Of a DNA stretch of 64,000 nt, positions 10,085 to 19,291 are shown one piece after another. The translations under genes were made by a program, and so were the position numbers. How positions within the stretch are numbered: position 1 is the stretch's first letter; each line of letters opens with the position of its first letter. Under the pieces are notes generated by a model. It did not search any database. It saw only the letters and a program-made list of their open reading frames with translations, and was not told the origin of the DNA. Source of the DNA: Acidobacteriota bacterium (GTDB lineage: Bacteria; Acidobacteriota; Terriglobia; Acidiferrales; UBA7541); contig JABDEK010000017.1 of NCBI GenBank assembly GCA_013287135.1, positions 1 through 64,000 of the forward strand, in the 5' to 3' direction.

Positions 10085-10837
10085 TTGTCTCGCCGCCCTG
10101 TAATCGCCGGGAATTGGAAGATGTACAAGACCAGGGCAGACACCCGGCAATTTTTCGAAACATTTAAACCGCTTGTCGCCGCCTCGCGTCATTGCGACAT
10201 CACTATTGCGCCGCCTTTCACGGCGCTCTCCACTGCCGTCGATGCCGCCGCTGGAACCGTGATCACCATTGCGGCCCAGAATGCGCACTGGGAACCCGAA
10301 GGCGCCTTCACCGGCGAAGTTTCCATGCCAATGCTCGTGGAGACTGGCTGTCGCGGCGTAATCATCGGACATTCCGAGCGCCGCCAGTATTTCGGCGAGA
10401 CGGACGAGTCTGTGAATCGCAAACTCAAGGCCGCACTGCAGGCTGGGCTTACCCCTATTGTGTGTGTGGGAGAGCTGGCCGCGGAACGCGACGCCAATCT
10501 GACTCAGGCGGTATTAAGGCGCCAATTTGAAGGCGGTTTTGCCGCGTTGACCGATGTGGAGTTCTCGCGTATTCTTTTAGCTTACGAACCGGTATGGGCG
10601 ATTGGCACGGGGCGAACAGCTACGCCGGAAATCGCGACAAGCGCGCATGGTTTCCTGCGCGAGTTAGCCCGGAAGCGATTTTCGCCCGAATGTGCCTCCG
10701 CACTTCGCATCCTCTACGGGGGTAGCGTCAAGCCCGACAATATAAAAGGGTTGATGGCGCAGGAGGAGATCGATGGCGCGCTTGTAGGCGGAGCGAGTCT
10801 GGACGCGAAGTCGTTCGCCGCAATCGTGAATTTTTAG
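10085..10837 (+). CDS. tpiA: triosephosphate isomerase (TTG start)
   Basis: RRPVIAGNWKMYKT, VIIGHSERRQYFGETD, LAYEPVWAIGTG, ILYGGSVKPDN. Confidence 0.97.
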   Translation: MSRRPVIAGNWKMYKTRADTRQFFETFKPLVAASRHCDITIAPPFTALSTAVDAAAGTVITIAAQNAHWEPEGAFTGEVSMPMLVETGCRGVIIGHSERRQYFGETDESVNRKLKAALQAGLTPIVCVGELAAERDANLTQAVLRRQFEGGFAALTDVEFSRILLAYEPVWAIGTGRTATPEIATSAHGFLRELARKRFSPECASALRILYGGSVKPDNIKGLMAQEEIDGALVGGASLDAKSFAAIVNF

Positions 10838-10881
10838 AGCCAACTGCCGGTAGCTCGGCGGCAGCACGGATGGAGTTCTAA

Positions 10882-11313
10882 ATGTCGTCTTGGACAAAGT
10901 GGGGATTATCTTTACTCGTCGCTATCGCCCTTATTTGGGTGGGCTGGCGAATGACGTTTATTTTGGTGACTCTGCACGTAGCGGTTTGCTTCGTGCTGGT
11001 AATCGTCATCATGTTGCAGAGTGGTTCGGCTGCTGATTTGGCCGGAGCTTTCGGCGGCGCCGGTAGCCAAACCGCCTTCGGTCCTCGAGGCGCGGCGACT
11101 TTTCTGTCTCGCGCCACCACATGGTGCGCCATCGTATTTATGATGACCTCGCTGACGCTATCGGTGAAGCGCGCTCCGTCAGAAGCGGCGGGCGTTCATT
11201 CAATTATGGAGGATACGCAGCACCCGGCATCGAAACCGGAAAAGCCTCCTGTTCCCAGTGGCGGACAGATTCCCTTGGCTCCACCGGCTCAGCCGACTGC
11301 TCCAAAGAAGTAA
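10882..11313 (+). CDS. secG: preprotein translocase subunit SecG
   Basis: VLVIVIMLQSGSAADLAGAFGGAGSQTAFGPRGAATFLSRAT; two TM segments; position after tpiA. Confidence 0.88.
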   Translation: MSSWTKWGLSLLVAIALIWVGWRMTFILVTLHVAVCFVLVIVIMLQSGSAADLAGAFGGAGSQTAFGPRGAATFLSRATTWCAIVFMMTSLTLSVKRAPSEAAGVHSIMEDTQHPASKPEKPPVPSGGQIPLAPPAQPTAPKK

Positions 11314-11349
11314 GAAAATGCGTTAGATTTTTGGAAGTAGCCCCCCATT

Positions 11350-11436
11350 GCGGCTGTGGCGGAATTGGCAGACGCACCAGCTTGAGGGGCTGGCGGTCGC
11401 AAGACCGTGGTGGTTCGAATCCACTCAGCCGCACCA
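11350..11436 (+). tRNA. tRNA-Leu (anticodon GAG), CCA encoded
   Basis: Acceptor gcggctg/cagccgc, anticodon loop cttgagg, long variable arm, T-loop ggttcgaatcc, terminal acca. Confidence 0.93.
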
Positions 11437-11562
11437 ACACTTAAACTCAAACGTACGCAGCGCTTCGCGATTCCTTAACGTGGATCAAACCTGTTTCTGA
11501 AAGAGGGGCCCAAGAACAAAATTTATGGCGGGTATTTTATTTAAGGTAAGCGTAGCGTGGAG

Positions 11563-12189
11563 TTAGTCCCAGAAGTCGTCGCGGTCCAGAAGTTCTACAC
11601 CGATTTGTCTCCGTCCGTCGCCGTCATATCGACAGTAAACTACGCGCGCTTGTGCCCGGCTGCCTTTATCTCTTCGGCACAGAACAACTCTGCCGCCGGC
11701 TTCGACCGCATGCCGGCACACTAATCCCGCGCCATGTCGGCTGGTTGTTACGGTCCAGGTTTCTTCTTCCCATGTGCGGGCGGGATCTTCGCGGCGGAGC
11801 CAGACTGGCACAGAAGCAGTGAGGCGCGGGCTGCGTCGGATCCGCTTGCTTAATTCCGACGCGCGCAGAAGAAACTCAAGCAACTGCGTCTTGGTTTCTC
11901 CGTCGACAGGTTGAGGACCGTCAGAAATTCGCCGCGCTTGTTCCACGCTCGAATTCAAGAATTTCCTGAAGGACTCGATTTCAGAATCGGCAGGCTGGCT
12001 TTTCAATCTGTCGTTACGCGACTCCAGTTCTTGAAAGCAAGCGGCCAGGAAATGCTCGGTGCAAAGGCGCTTGGCGTCAAAATCCGCGGCTGCCGGTTCT
12101 CCGCACGAGCCAGAACTACAAACGGCGTCCTCAATTGTCTGTGGCACGTTTTGTGATTCTATTTGGTTTTCCACGGCACGCCCCTGCAA
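11563..12189 (-). CDS. PilZ-like domain protein
   Basis: C-terminal RRVVLCRRD/QARVVYCRYDGDGRRQIGVELLDRDDFWD pattern of PilZ-like beta-barrels; next to a second PilZ-like gene. Confidence 0.5.
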   Translation of the reverse strand: MQGRAVENQIESQNVPQTIEDAVCSSGSCGEPAAADFDAKRLCTEHFLAACFQELESRNDRLKSQPADSEIESFRKFLNSSVEQARRISDGPQPVDGETKTQLLEFLLRASELSKRIRRSPRLTASVPVWLRREDPARTWEEETWTVTTSRHGAGLVCRHAVEAGGRVVLCRRDKGSRAQARVVYCRYDGDGRRQIGVELLDRDDFWD

Positions 12190-12204
12190 TCTAACAAGTT
12201 CATC

Positions 12205-13605
12205 TTACTTCTCTTTCGGCGCTTTTCCCATTCCCTTGGCAAGTTCTGAAATCGCGCCACCCACAAACTCCAGATGGCTGCGGCTGTAAGTAGCCAATTC
12301 GCTCGCAAAGTGCTGGGAAGTCTCAGCGGCTTTTTCTTTAAGCGAACTTAGCGCTTTGTCCAAAATAGGCTGAAACGCTTCGCGGAAGTGGCTTTCCGCC
12401 TCAGCCGAATATTTCTGGCCCGAAGCGCGGAGATTGTTCAGAGCGACCTGCGTAGCTTGCTTGCTCTGAGCTTCCAATTCTTCTTTAGCGGCATCGAGCT
12501 TTTCCCGAATTGCCGTCTCGAACTGCTTTTCAAAACGCGCGTAGGTTTCTTCGATTCGCACCGCCGATTTTTCCACCGATCGCTCGACAGCCTTTTCCAG
12601 TTCATCCTTGCGCTTGGTCAAATCGGTCGAAACCTTCAACGCGTTATCAATGCTGGGCGCCATCTGCTCTTTCATGCGCGCCACGATTCGAGCCACGCCT
12701 TCCTTTCGAGACGCTTCGATCACTCCCTGCACGCGCTCCGTCGCTTTTGCCGCCAGTCCCACGGAAGTATCTTCGAGCTCGCGAGTGCGCTGTTCCACTC
12801 GTTCCAAGGCCTGTTGTATGTCGGTTTCCAGTTTTTTCTTCCACTGGCCGTAAAGAATTCGCGCGCTTTCCTGGCTAGCTTTATTCAATTGTTTGATGGA
12901 CTGTTCGATCCACGGTCCTGCCTGCGACGCGCTCGTTTCCGATAGCACTTGCTTGGCTTCTTCGCGAAGTGTGGCGCGCAATTCAACCAGCATGGATGCC
13001 GCTTTCTCGCGAACCGAAGACGCTGCTGCTTCAGCGAGCATGCCTTCCATGTGCTGCTGGAAATCGTTCATCAACTGTCCAACCGGTCTGGCTGAAGAGG
13101 GCGCCGACGCAGGCAATTCAACCTGTCGCGCGCTGCTCGCTTTTGCGCGCTTGTCTTCCACCAGGATCCCGATCGATTCAGGACGTGGCACCGCAAACGG
13201 TTTCGACTTTGACGTATCCATTTCCAGGTTACGAGGTCCGGTAAAAGGCAGCCAATCCTGGGGAGGAGAATCGATGTCCCAAATATTCCCGGGCGATTCC
13301 AATTCCACAGCAGTCTGAAAAAACCCAGTAGGATCCTTCGGACGATCAACCCACTTCACGCGCCCGCGCGCCGATATTGGCGCAGAATTTGGTTTCGAAT
13401 TTTTTAGTTCGAGAACGACCAAGGCATTCGTCAACACCTGGTGCTTTGAAAGATATTTGAAGCCATGGCAGCTGATAGCCACAGTGGACACTTCTTCACT
13501 GTAAGGACCTCGAAACGAATCCACTCCTTCCACTTTCAGAGGAATGGCGTGTTCTACTCGCGTGCTGCGCCGCGCTGGCCGGAAGGCAGCCGAGCTATTG
13601 GACAT
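12205..13605 (-). CDS. N-terminal PilZ-like domain plus long coiled-coil region
   Basis: N-terminus RRSTRVEHAIPLKVEG...GRVKWVD...QTAVELESPGNIW; residues about 150-460 are heptad-like and rich in A/E/K/Q. Confidence 0.65.
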   Translation of the reverse strand: MSNSSAAFRPARRSTRVEHAIPLKVEGVDSFRGPYSEEVSTVAISCHGFKYLSKHQVLTNALVVLELKNSKPNSAPISARGRVKWVDRPKDPTGFFQTAVELESPGNIWDIDSPPQDWLPFTGPRNLEMDTSKSKPFAVPRPESIGILVEDKRAKASSARQVELPASAPSSARPVGQLMNDFQQHMEGMLAEAAASSVREKAASMLVELRATLREEAKQVLSETSASQAGPWIEQSIKQLNKASQESARILYGQWKKKLETDIQQALERVEQRTRELEDTSVGLAAKATERVQGVIEASRKEGVARIVARMKEQMAPSIDNALKVSTDLTKRKDELEKAVERSVEKSAVRIEETYARFEKQFETAIREKLDAAKEELEAQSKQATQVALNNLRASGQKYSAEAESHFREAFQPILDKALSSLKEKAAETSQHFASELATYSRSHLEFVGGAISELAKGMGKAPKEK

Positions 13606-13809
13606 ATTCGTCTCTCAGTACTGGGAAACTTAGCATAAGTCAGCCGGCAGGAGATTGGCGGGCAAATCCACATTAGAATTTTCTAAGAGTTACTACCAGC
13701 GTAGTCGGCCGAGTGCGCTCGCTAATTTAACGTCATAACGAACCTGCGCTATTATGGTGAGTGATCGCGTCGGGAGTGTAGTTAGTCGCACCTAAAAAGG
13801 GTCATCTTC

Positions 13810-14520
13810 GTGGGTTCCACCATCCTGAAAGCTCTTCTAGAACACCACTCCGGTTCGCAGAAACTCGACTGGGAAATCGAACAGAGGTCGGTTCCGCGTC
13901 GAATATTTTTGTTATCGCCCGTCAACGCTGCCGGCGTCCGCGCGAAAATGATTACCAGCGACAGAGCGAAATTTCAGTTAGCCGTCCAGTTGCGCGAACA
14001 AGGTTTGCCTTTGGGCGACCTATTCAGCTTCATCAGCGGGCTCTATTTTCGTGGAAAGATGGCCTATGCCGACGCATTCGGCGGAGCTTCATCTATCACA
14101 CCGAGCGCCTACGTCATTATGGCCGGACGCGGACTGATTCCGCCGCACACGATCGTGCGGCCAGAAGATTTGAAAAAGCTTTCAGGAGTACCCATCGATC
14201 ACCGAAACGCACGGTTTCGCGAGCCGCTTGAACGCGATGCTAGCGCGCTTCTCAAAACCTTGGGTCCCGATTGTGAAGTTGTGCTTTTAGGAAGCATCGC
14301 AACTCCGAAATACGTGGAACCCTTGCTCGGAATCTTCGGAGAACGTTTGCTCTTTCCGTCCGAGTTTGTGGGACGCGGAGATATGAGCCGTGGTGGCTTG
14401 ATGCTCAGATGCGCCCGCGAAAACGTTCAACTAACCTACGTGCCGGTTGCCAACGCGCAGCGTCACGGCCCCCGACCACCAAAATTGCCGAAGCCTCCGC
14501 GCCGCAAGGTGCGTGATTGA
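13810..14520 (+). CDS. conserved hypothetical protein
   Basis: 236-aa ORF with no overlap and regular codon usage; no family recognised. Confidence 0.6.
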   Translation: MGSTILKALLEHHSGSQKLDWEIEQRSVPRRIFLLSPVNAAGVRAKMITSDRAKFQLAVQLREQGLPLGDLFSFISGLYFRGKMAYADAFGGASSITPSAYVIMAGRGLIPPHTIVRPEDLKKLSGVPIDHRNARFREPLERDASALLKTLGPDCEVVLLGSIATPKYVEPLLGIFGERLLFPSEFVGRGDMSRGGLMLRCARENVQLTYVPVANAQRHGPRPPKLPKPPRRKVRD

Positions 14521-14607
14521 GTTTCACTTTACAGTTTACGATTCGATTTGACGCCTTTTTATCGGATTCAGGTGGCTCGCTTTGAAATCTTTCCCTCACA
14601 ATCACTC

Positions 14608-14635
14608 TTGATATTCGGCACCGCTTGTATATGAT
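14608..14635 (+). promoter_or_regulatory. candidate promoter for the cytochrome oxidase operon
   Basis: ttgata, 16-nt spacer, tatgat, about 60 bp upstream of the subunit II start. Confidence 0.35.
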
Positions 14636-14697
14636 GCCGTTGGAAAATTAGAACGCAATTCCATCGAGCGCTTCCTGCGCACGGTGCAACGGGAGTA

Positions 14698-15540
14698 GTG
14701 ATGCCACTTAGGAATCGCAACAGCGAGAGCGGCTCCGCAGCGACAGCAGGCCTGCTGGCGCTTCTAATAGTGATTCTTGTTGCGGTGACCGTTTATGTTT
14801 TTGCCACCAACCTCTATCCGCCTCCTCCGACCATAACAGAAGTGGGTAAGGCGGTGGATCATCAGTACTTCCTCACACTGTGCGTTACCGGAACCGTTTT
14901 TATTCTTTCTCAGCTGGGACTTGCTTATGCCATATGGCGCTTCCGCGATCGCGGGCAACCAGCGCATTTTACTCGTGGCAATAACACCTTGGAGATGGTC
15001 TGGACCACGGCGACGATCATTCTTTTCCTCGGCCTCGGTTTACTGGGGCGCAAAGCTTGGGCCGAAGTGCGGTTTACTCCCGCGGAGCCGGATGCGGTGC
15101 GAGTAGAAGTTACCACGAACCAATTCGTGTTCAACTTCCGCTACCCGGGTCCGGATGGAAAATTCGGTAGGCTCGATCCAAAACAAGTAAGCGCCTCCAC
15201 CGGAAACCCGTTGGGCATTGATGAAAATGATCCCGCCGGAAAAGACGACATCGTGATGCCCACGCTAACCGTTCCGGTGAATCATCAAGTCGAGTTGCTC
15301 ATCCGTTCCCAGGACGTGATTCACAATTTTTACGTTCGCGAGTTGCGCCTTCAGCAGGACTCCGTTCCAGGGATGGTCATTCCTATCCACTTCACCGCGA
15401 ACCAAACGGGCCATTACGAAATCATGTGCACCCAACTTTGCGGGCTGGGACATTATCGTATGCGCAGTTTTCTTGACGTCGTATCGGAAGCCGACTACCA
15501 GAATTTCCTGAAGCAACAACAACAGGGCGCCGCCCAGTGA
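14698..15540 (+). CDS. coxB: cytochrome c oxidase subunit II
   Basis: Two N-terminal TM helices and CuA motif YEIMCTQLCGLGHYRM. Confidence 0.93.
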   Translation: MMPLRNRNSESGSAATAGLLALLIVILVAVTVYVFATNLYPPPPTITEVGKAVDHQYFLTLCVTGTVFILSQLGLAYAIWRFRDRGQPAHFTRGNNTLEMVWTTATIILFLGLGLLGRKAWAEVRFTPAEPDAVRVEVTTNQFVFNFRYPGPDGKFGRLDPKQVSASTGNPLGIDENDPAGKDDIVMPTLTVPVNHQVELLIRSQDVIHNFYVRELRLQQDSVPGMVIPIHFTANQTGHYEIMCTQLCGLGHYRMRSFLDVVSEADYQNFLKQQQQGAAQ

Positions 15541-15568
15541 ACCCGACCCATATGTCAGGAGGCCATGC

Positions 15569-17332
15569 ATGAGTTCGCACGCCCACACCGGGCACGCGGT
15601 TGTAATAGAACCAAGCGGGTTTATTCGCAAATATATTTTCAGCGTCGATCACAAAGTTATCGGGATTCAATATTTCCTTCTCGCTCTCACCGCCGTGTGC
15701 GTCGGAATCGTCCTCTCGCTATTAATGCGTTTTCACCTGGTCTATCCGGGAGCGCATCTCCCCTTTGTCAGCGGCGGAATACTCACTCCTGAACAATACC
15801 TCGCGCTGGTCACCATGCACGGCACGATCATGGTGTTTTTCGTTCTGACCACGGCTCCTCAAGGTGGCTTCGGTAATTATTTTCTTCCCATTCAAATTGG
15901 CGCTCCAGACATGGCTTTCCCGCGCCTGAATATGCTGTCTTTCTGGGTCACGTTTCTCGCTTTCGTCGCGATTCTCGCAGCGTTTGTGGTTCCCGGCGGC
16001 GCACCAATCAGCGGCTGGACTGGCTACACTCCGCTTAGCGGCATGGGCGAAGTCACCGGGCCCGGCGAGGGCTGGGGCCAGACCCTGTGGATCATCAGCA
16101 TTTCGCTCTTTTGCCTGGCATCTCTGCTGGGTGCTCTGAACTTCATCGCCACTACGATTGATTTACGCGCACCCGGCATGACTCTTTTTCGCATGCCGCT
16201 CACCGTATGGGGCTGGTTTGTTACCGCGATTCTCGGCCTGCTCGCTTTCGGCGTGCTTCTAGCTGGCGGAATACTGCTCCTTCTTGACCGTTCAGCGGGA
16301 ACGAGCTTTTTCCTTCCTGCCGGCCTGGTTGTAAACGATCAGTTGCAACCTCACAGCGGAGGGTCTCCGCTCCTCTGGCAACATCTGTTCTGGTTCTTCG
16401 GGCATCCCGAGGTTTACATCGCTATATTGCCCGGCATGGGAGTGGCGTCGCATGTTCTTTCCACTTTTGCGCGCAAACCTGTGTTCGGATATCGCGCGAT
16501 GGCTATGGCCATTTGCGCCATTGGTTTCCTGGGCTTTATGGTTTGGGGCCATCACATGTTTCTCAGCGGTATGAGCCCTTATTCAGGCTTTACATTTTCC
16601 GTGCTGACCATGTCGATTGGCGTTCCTTCCGCCATTAAGACCTTCAACTGGATCGGAACTCTGTGGGGCGGCAAAATTCAGTTTAAATCGCCCATGCTCT
16701 TCGCCCTGGGCTTCGTTTCGCTGTTTGTCAGCGGCGGACTTTCCGGCTTGTTCCTTGCTCAGCCCGCCGTGGACAACATGCTTCACGCTACCTACTACGT
16801 CGTAGCGCACTTTCATTTGGTGATGGGTGTAGCGGCCATCTTCGGAATTTTCGCCGCCACCTATTTCTGGTTCCCGAAAATGTTTAGCCGCATGATGAGT
16901 GAACCTCTGGCCAAGCTTCACTTCTGGTTCACATTTGTGGGAGCCTATTGCATCTTCATGCCCATGCATTTTGTGGGAATTGCGGGCGGCATTCGACGCT
17001 ATGCTGATTCCACTGGCACTACCTACGCAGCCGTTCTTCAGCCGCTGCATATGTTCATGACCTACGCGGCGTTTATCACCGGAGCAGCTCAACTGATTTT
17101 TCTTTTCAATTTTTTCTGGAGCTTGAAGCATGGCGCCATCGCAGGTAAGAATCCTTGGAATGCCACCACACTCGAATGGATCACGGACTCACCGCCTCCC
17201 ATCGACAATTTCGGCGGCCATTACCCCAGCGTATATCGTGGTCCCTATGAATTCAGCGTTCCAGGCTACCAGCAAGATTTCATTCCGCAGAATTTGACGC
17301 CAGAGCAAGCGGCGCAGTTAAAATTAAAATAG
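15569..17332 (+). CDS. coxA: cytochrome c oxidase subunit I (A1-type active site)
   Basis: WQHLFWFFGHPEVYIAILPGMG, VWGHHMFLSG, TYYVVAHFHLVMG. Confidence 0.96.
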   Translation: MSSHAHTGHAVVIEPSGFIRKYIFSVDHKVIGIQYFLLALTAVCVGIVLSLLMRFHLVYPGAHLPFVSGGILTPEQYLALVTMHGTIMVFFVLTTAPQGGFGNYFLPIQIGAPDMAFPRLNMLSFWVTFLAFVAILAAFVVPGGAPISGWTGYTPLSGMGEVTGPGEGWGQTLWIISISLFCLASLLGALNFIATTIDLRAPGMTLFRMPLTVWGWFVTAILGLLAFGVLLAGGILLLLDRSAGTSFFLPAGLVVNDQLQPHSGGSPLLWQHLFWFFGHPEVYIAILPGMGVASHVLSTFARKPVFGYRAMAMAICAIGFLGFMVWGHHMFLSGMSPYSGFTFSVLTMSIGVPSAIKTFNWIGTLWGGKIQFKSPMLFALGFVSLFVSGGLSGLFLAQPAVDNMLHATYYVVAHFHLVMGVAAIFGIFAATYFWFPKMFSRMMSEPLAKLHFWFTFVGAYCIFMPMHFVGIAGGIRRYADSTGTTYAAVLQPLHMFMTYAAFITGAAQLIFLFNFFWSLKHGAIAGKNPWNATTLEWITDSPPPIDNFGGHYPSVYRGPYEFSVPGYQQDFIPQNLTPEQAAQLKLK

Positions 17333-17353
17333 CCGCGAGACGCAGGAACTTTT

Positions 17354-18025
17354 ATGCCAGGCAGCGCTGTTACTGAAGAAGTCGAGCTAATCGGCGCCGG
17401 AAAAGGCGGTGGCGGAGATTCGTCCCGTGACGAGGGTGGCTCCGGCGGGGGCGGCGACGATTGGGAAGGTTCGTCCGGCTCCGCTCGCGTGCCGCAGCGC
17501 GCTTATGTTACTGGAATGGTCATCGCGCTCAGCGGCATTCTCATGTTTTTCATGGCGCTGGTGAGCGCCTACATCGTTCGCAAGGACATGCCCAACAGCG
17601 CCTGGGTACAACTCAACGTCCCGCGCATTCTTTGGCTGAACACTCTGATTCTGATTGCCAGCAGCTTCACACTCGCTCGTTCCCGCAGCCGCTTTCTCGC
17701 CAACGACGACGCAGGTTTTCGTCACTGGTGGGGCGTCACCACCATCCTCGGAATTTTCTTTTTGATCGGTCAAATAATCGCCTGGTGCCAACTCGCTGCG
17801 GCCGGACTTTTTCTGGCCACCAATCCGGCCAGCAGCTTTTTCTACGTTTTCACCGCAGCGCACGGCCTTCACCTTTTGGGCGGTGTTCTGGCCCTTCTTT
17901 TGGTGGCGTTCAGGCCAACTCATAAGCTCACTCGCAGCACGGCGACTGAAATCGTTTCGATGTACTGGCACTTTATGGACGGACTTTGGGTCTTTTTGTT
18001 TTTACTCTTCCTTCTGGGACGGTGA
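17354..18025 (+). CDS. heme-copper oxidase subunit III-like protein (first copy)
   Basis: TM pattern plus FYVFTAAHGLHLLGG and MYWHFMDGLWVFLFLLF; preceded by a Gly/Ser-rich N-terminus. Confidence 0.85.
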   Translation: MPGSAVTEEVELIGAGKGGGGDSSRDEGGSGGGGDDWEGSSGSARVPQRAYVTGMVIALSGILMFFMALVSAYIVRKDMPNSAWVQLNVPRILWLNTLILIASSFTLARSRSRFLANDDAGFRHWWGVTTILGIFFLIGQIIAWCQLAAAGLFLATNPASSFFYVFTAAHGLHLLGGVLALLLVAFRPTHKLTRSTATEIVSMYWHFMDGLWVFLFLLFLLGR

Positions 18026-18028
18026 AAA

Positions 18029-18661
18029 GTGAGTGATGCGGAATTCGAAGGCATAGTTGAGTCGCCGTGGTCGGGAGGTGCTTCTCCCTTCGCCATCAAC
18101 TCCAAAAAGTTGGGGATGTGGCTTTTCATTGTTTCCGATTCACTCACGTTCTCGGCCTTGCTTGTCAGTTACGCCTACGTCCGTCTTGAGACACCCAACT
18201 GGCCCAGACCTTTTGAGATTTGGCCAGCCATCGCGAAATCGTCGTTCATGACCTTTGTTTTGCTCTCCAGTAGCTTGACCATGGTTCTGGGCGTGAACGC
18301 CGCTTTCCAGGGCGACCGCAAGAAAACAGTCCGCTACCTGATTGCCACTATAATTTGCGGAATTGCTTTCGTGCTGATCCACGCCACGGAATGGGTCACG
18401 CTGTTCGGCGAAGGTGTGACGCCCTGGGGAAATCCCTGGGGTGTGCCGTTGTTTGGCGGCACGTTTTTCGGACTCACCGGCCTTCACATGCTGCACGTGA
18501 CGATCGGCGTCGTGTATCTCGCAATCATTGCGTGGGGTTTTGGCAAAGGGAAGTACACTGCCGAGCATGTGGAAGTAAGTGGCCTCTACTGGCATTTCGT
18601 TGACTTAGTCTGGATGTTCATATTCCCCATGGTTTATTTGTTGAGCGTGAATCCGAAGTAA
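18029..18661 (+). CDS. heme-copper oxidase subunit III-like protein (second copy)
   Basis: GTFFGLTGLHMLHVTIGVVYL, HVEVSGLYWHFVDLVWMFIFPMVYL. Confidence 0.9.
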   Translation: MSDAEFEGIVESPWSGGASPFAINSKKLGMWLFIVSDSLTFSALLVSYAYVRLETPNWPRPFEIWPAIAKSSFMTFVLLSSSLTMVLGVNAAFQGDRKKTVRYLIATIICGIAFVLIHATEWVTLFGEGVTPWGNPWGVPLFGGTFFGLTGLHMLHVTIGVVYLAIIAWGFGKGKYTAEHVEVSGLYWHFVDLVWMFIFPMVYLLSVNPK

Positions 18662-18679
18662 CAAGGAGAGCACTGCCTA

Positions 18680-19009
18680 ATGAGCGCGCAGGGACACGCC
18701 GAACTCACGCACGAGCATTCCGTTGGCACCACCAAGCTTTTTGCCACCGTTTGGGTATGGTTGCTGCTGCTGACGGCCTTGGAAGTTTTTCTCGCTTACG
18801 AGAGACTCGAGGTCCATCTGATGATCACGATTCTGGTCGGCCTTTCAATTATTAAGGCCGCTTTGATCATGTCCTACTTCATGCACCTGCGCTTCGAACG
18901 TCTGGGACTATTTCTACTCCTGGTTCCAGCCATGGTATTCTGCATTTGCATGATGTTGCTTATGTTCTTTCCGGACAGCATCCGGCTGATGAACCTGCGG
19001 CCGCATTAG
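18680..19009 (+). CDS. cytochrome c oxidase subunit IV-like protein
   Basis: Three predicted TM helices; AALIMSYFMHLRFERLGLFLLLVPAMVF. Confidence 0.8.
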   Translation: MSAQGHAELTHEHSVGTTKLFATVWVWLLLLTALEVFLAYERLEVHLMITILVGLSIIKAALIMSYFMHLRFERLGLFLLLVPAMVFCICMMLLMFFPDSIRLMNLRPH

Positions 19010-19038
19010 CGGCATTGTTTTATCTTGTGGTTGTCCAT

Positions 19039-19284
19039 ATGAAGAGCTATCTGACAATTCGATTCGCGATTGTTCTCTTCCTGGCCTTGGTAATCCTGAG
19101 TGCGTTGCTGGCGCCTTCGGCGTTGGCGCAAGGCTGCGCCATGTGCTACCAGAACGCTTCGGCCACCGGTGCGCAGGGAAGTCAGGCGCTTCGTCAGGGC
19201 ATCCTCATCCTCTTGTTTCCCGCGTTGACCGTCTTTAGCGGTATCTTCGGCCTAATTTACCGTCGCCGGAACGTCGCGCGCTGA
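19039..19284 (+). CDS. small membrane protein with CxxC motif, end of cox operon
   Basis: Start at MKSYLTIRFAIVLFLALVILSALLAPSALAQGCAMCYQNAS...ILILLFPALTVFSGIFGLIYRRRN; the listed 18946 start lies inside the previous CDS. Confidence 0.65.
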   Translation: MKSYLTIRFAIVLFLALVILSALLAPSALAQGCAMCYQNASATGAQGSQALRQGILILLFPALTVFSGIFGLIYRRRNVAR

Positions 19285-19291
19285 GCGCGCG

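Noticed and set aside
12388-12945. 185-aa plus-strand ORF (Phe/Arg/His-rich)
   Set aside because: Antisense of the coiled-coil gene; composition reflects complement of Glu/Lys/Ala codons.
16583-17131. 182-aa minus-strand ORF
   Set aside because: Antisense to coxA, which is unambiguous.
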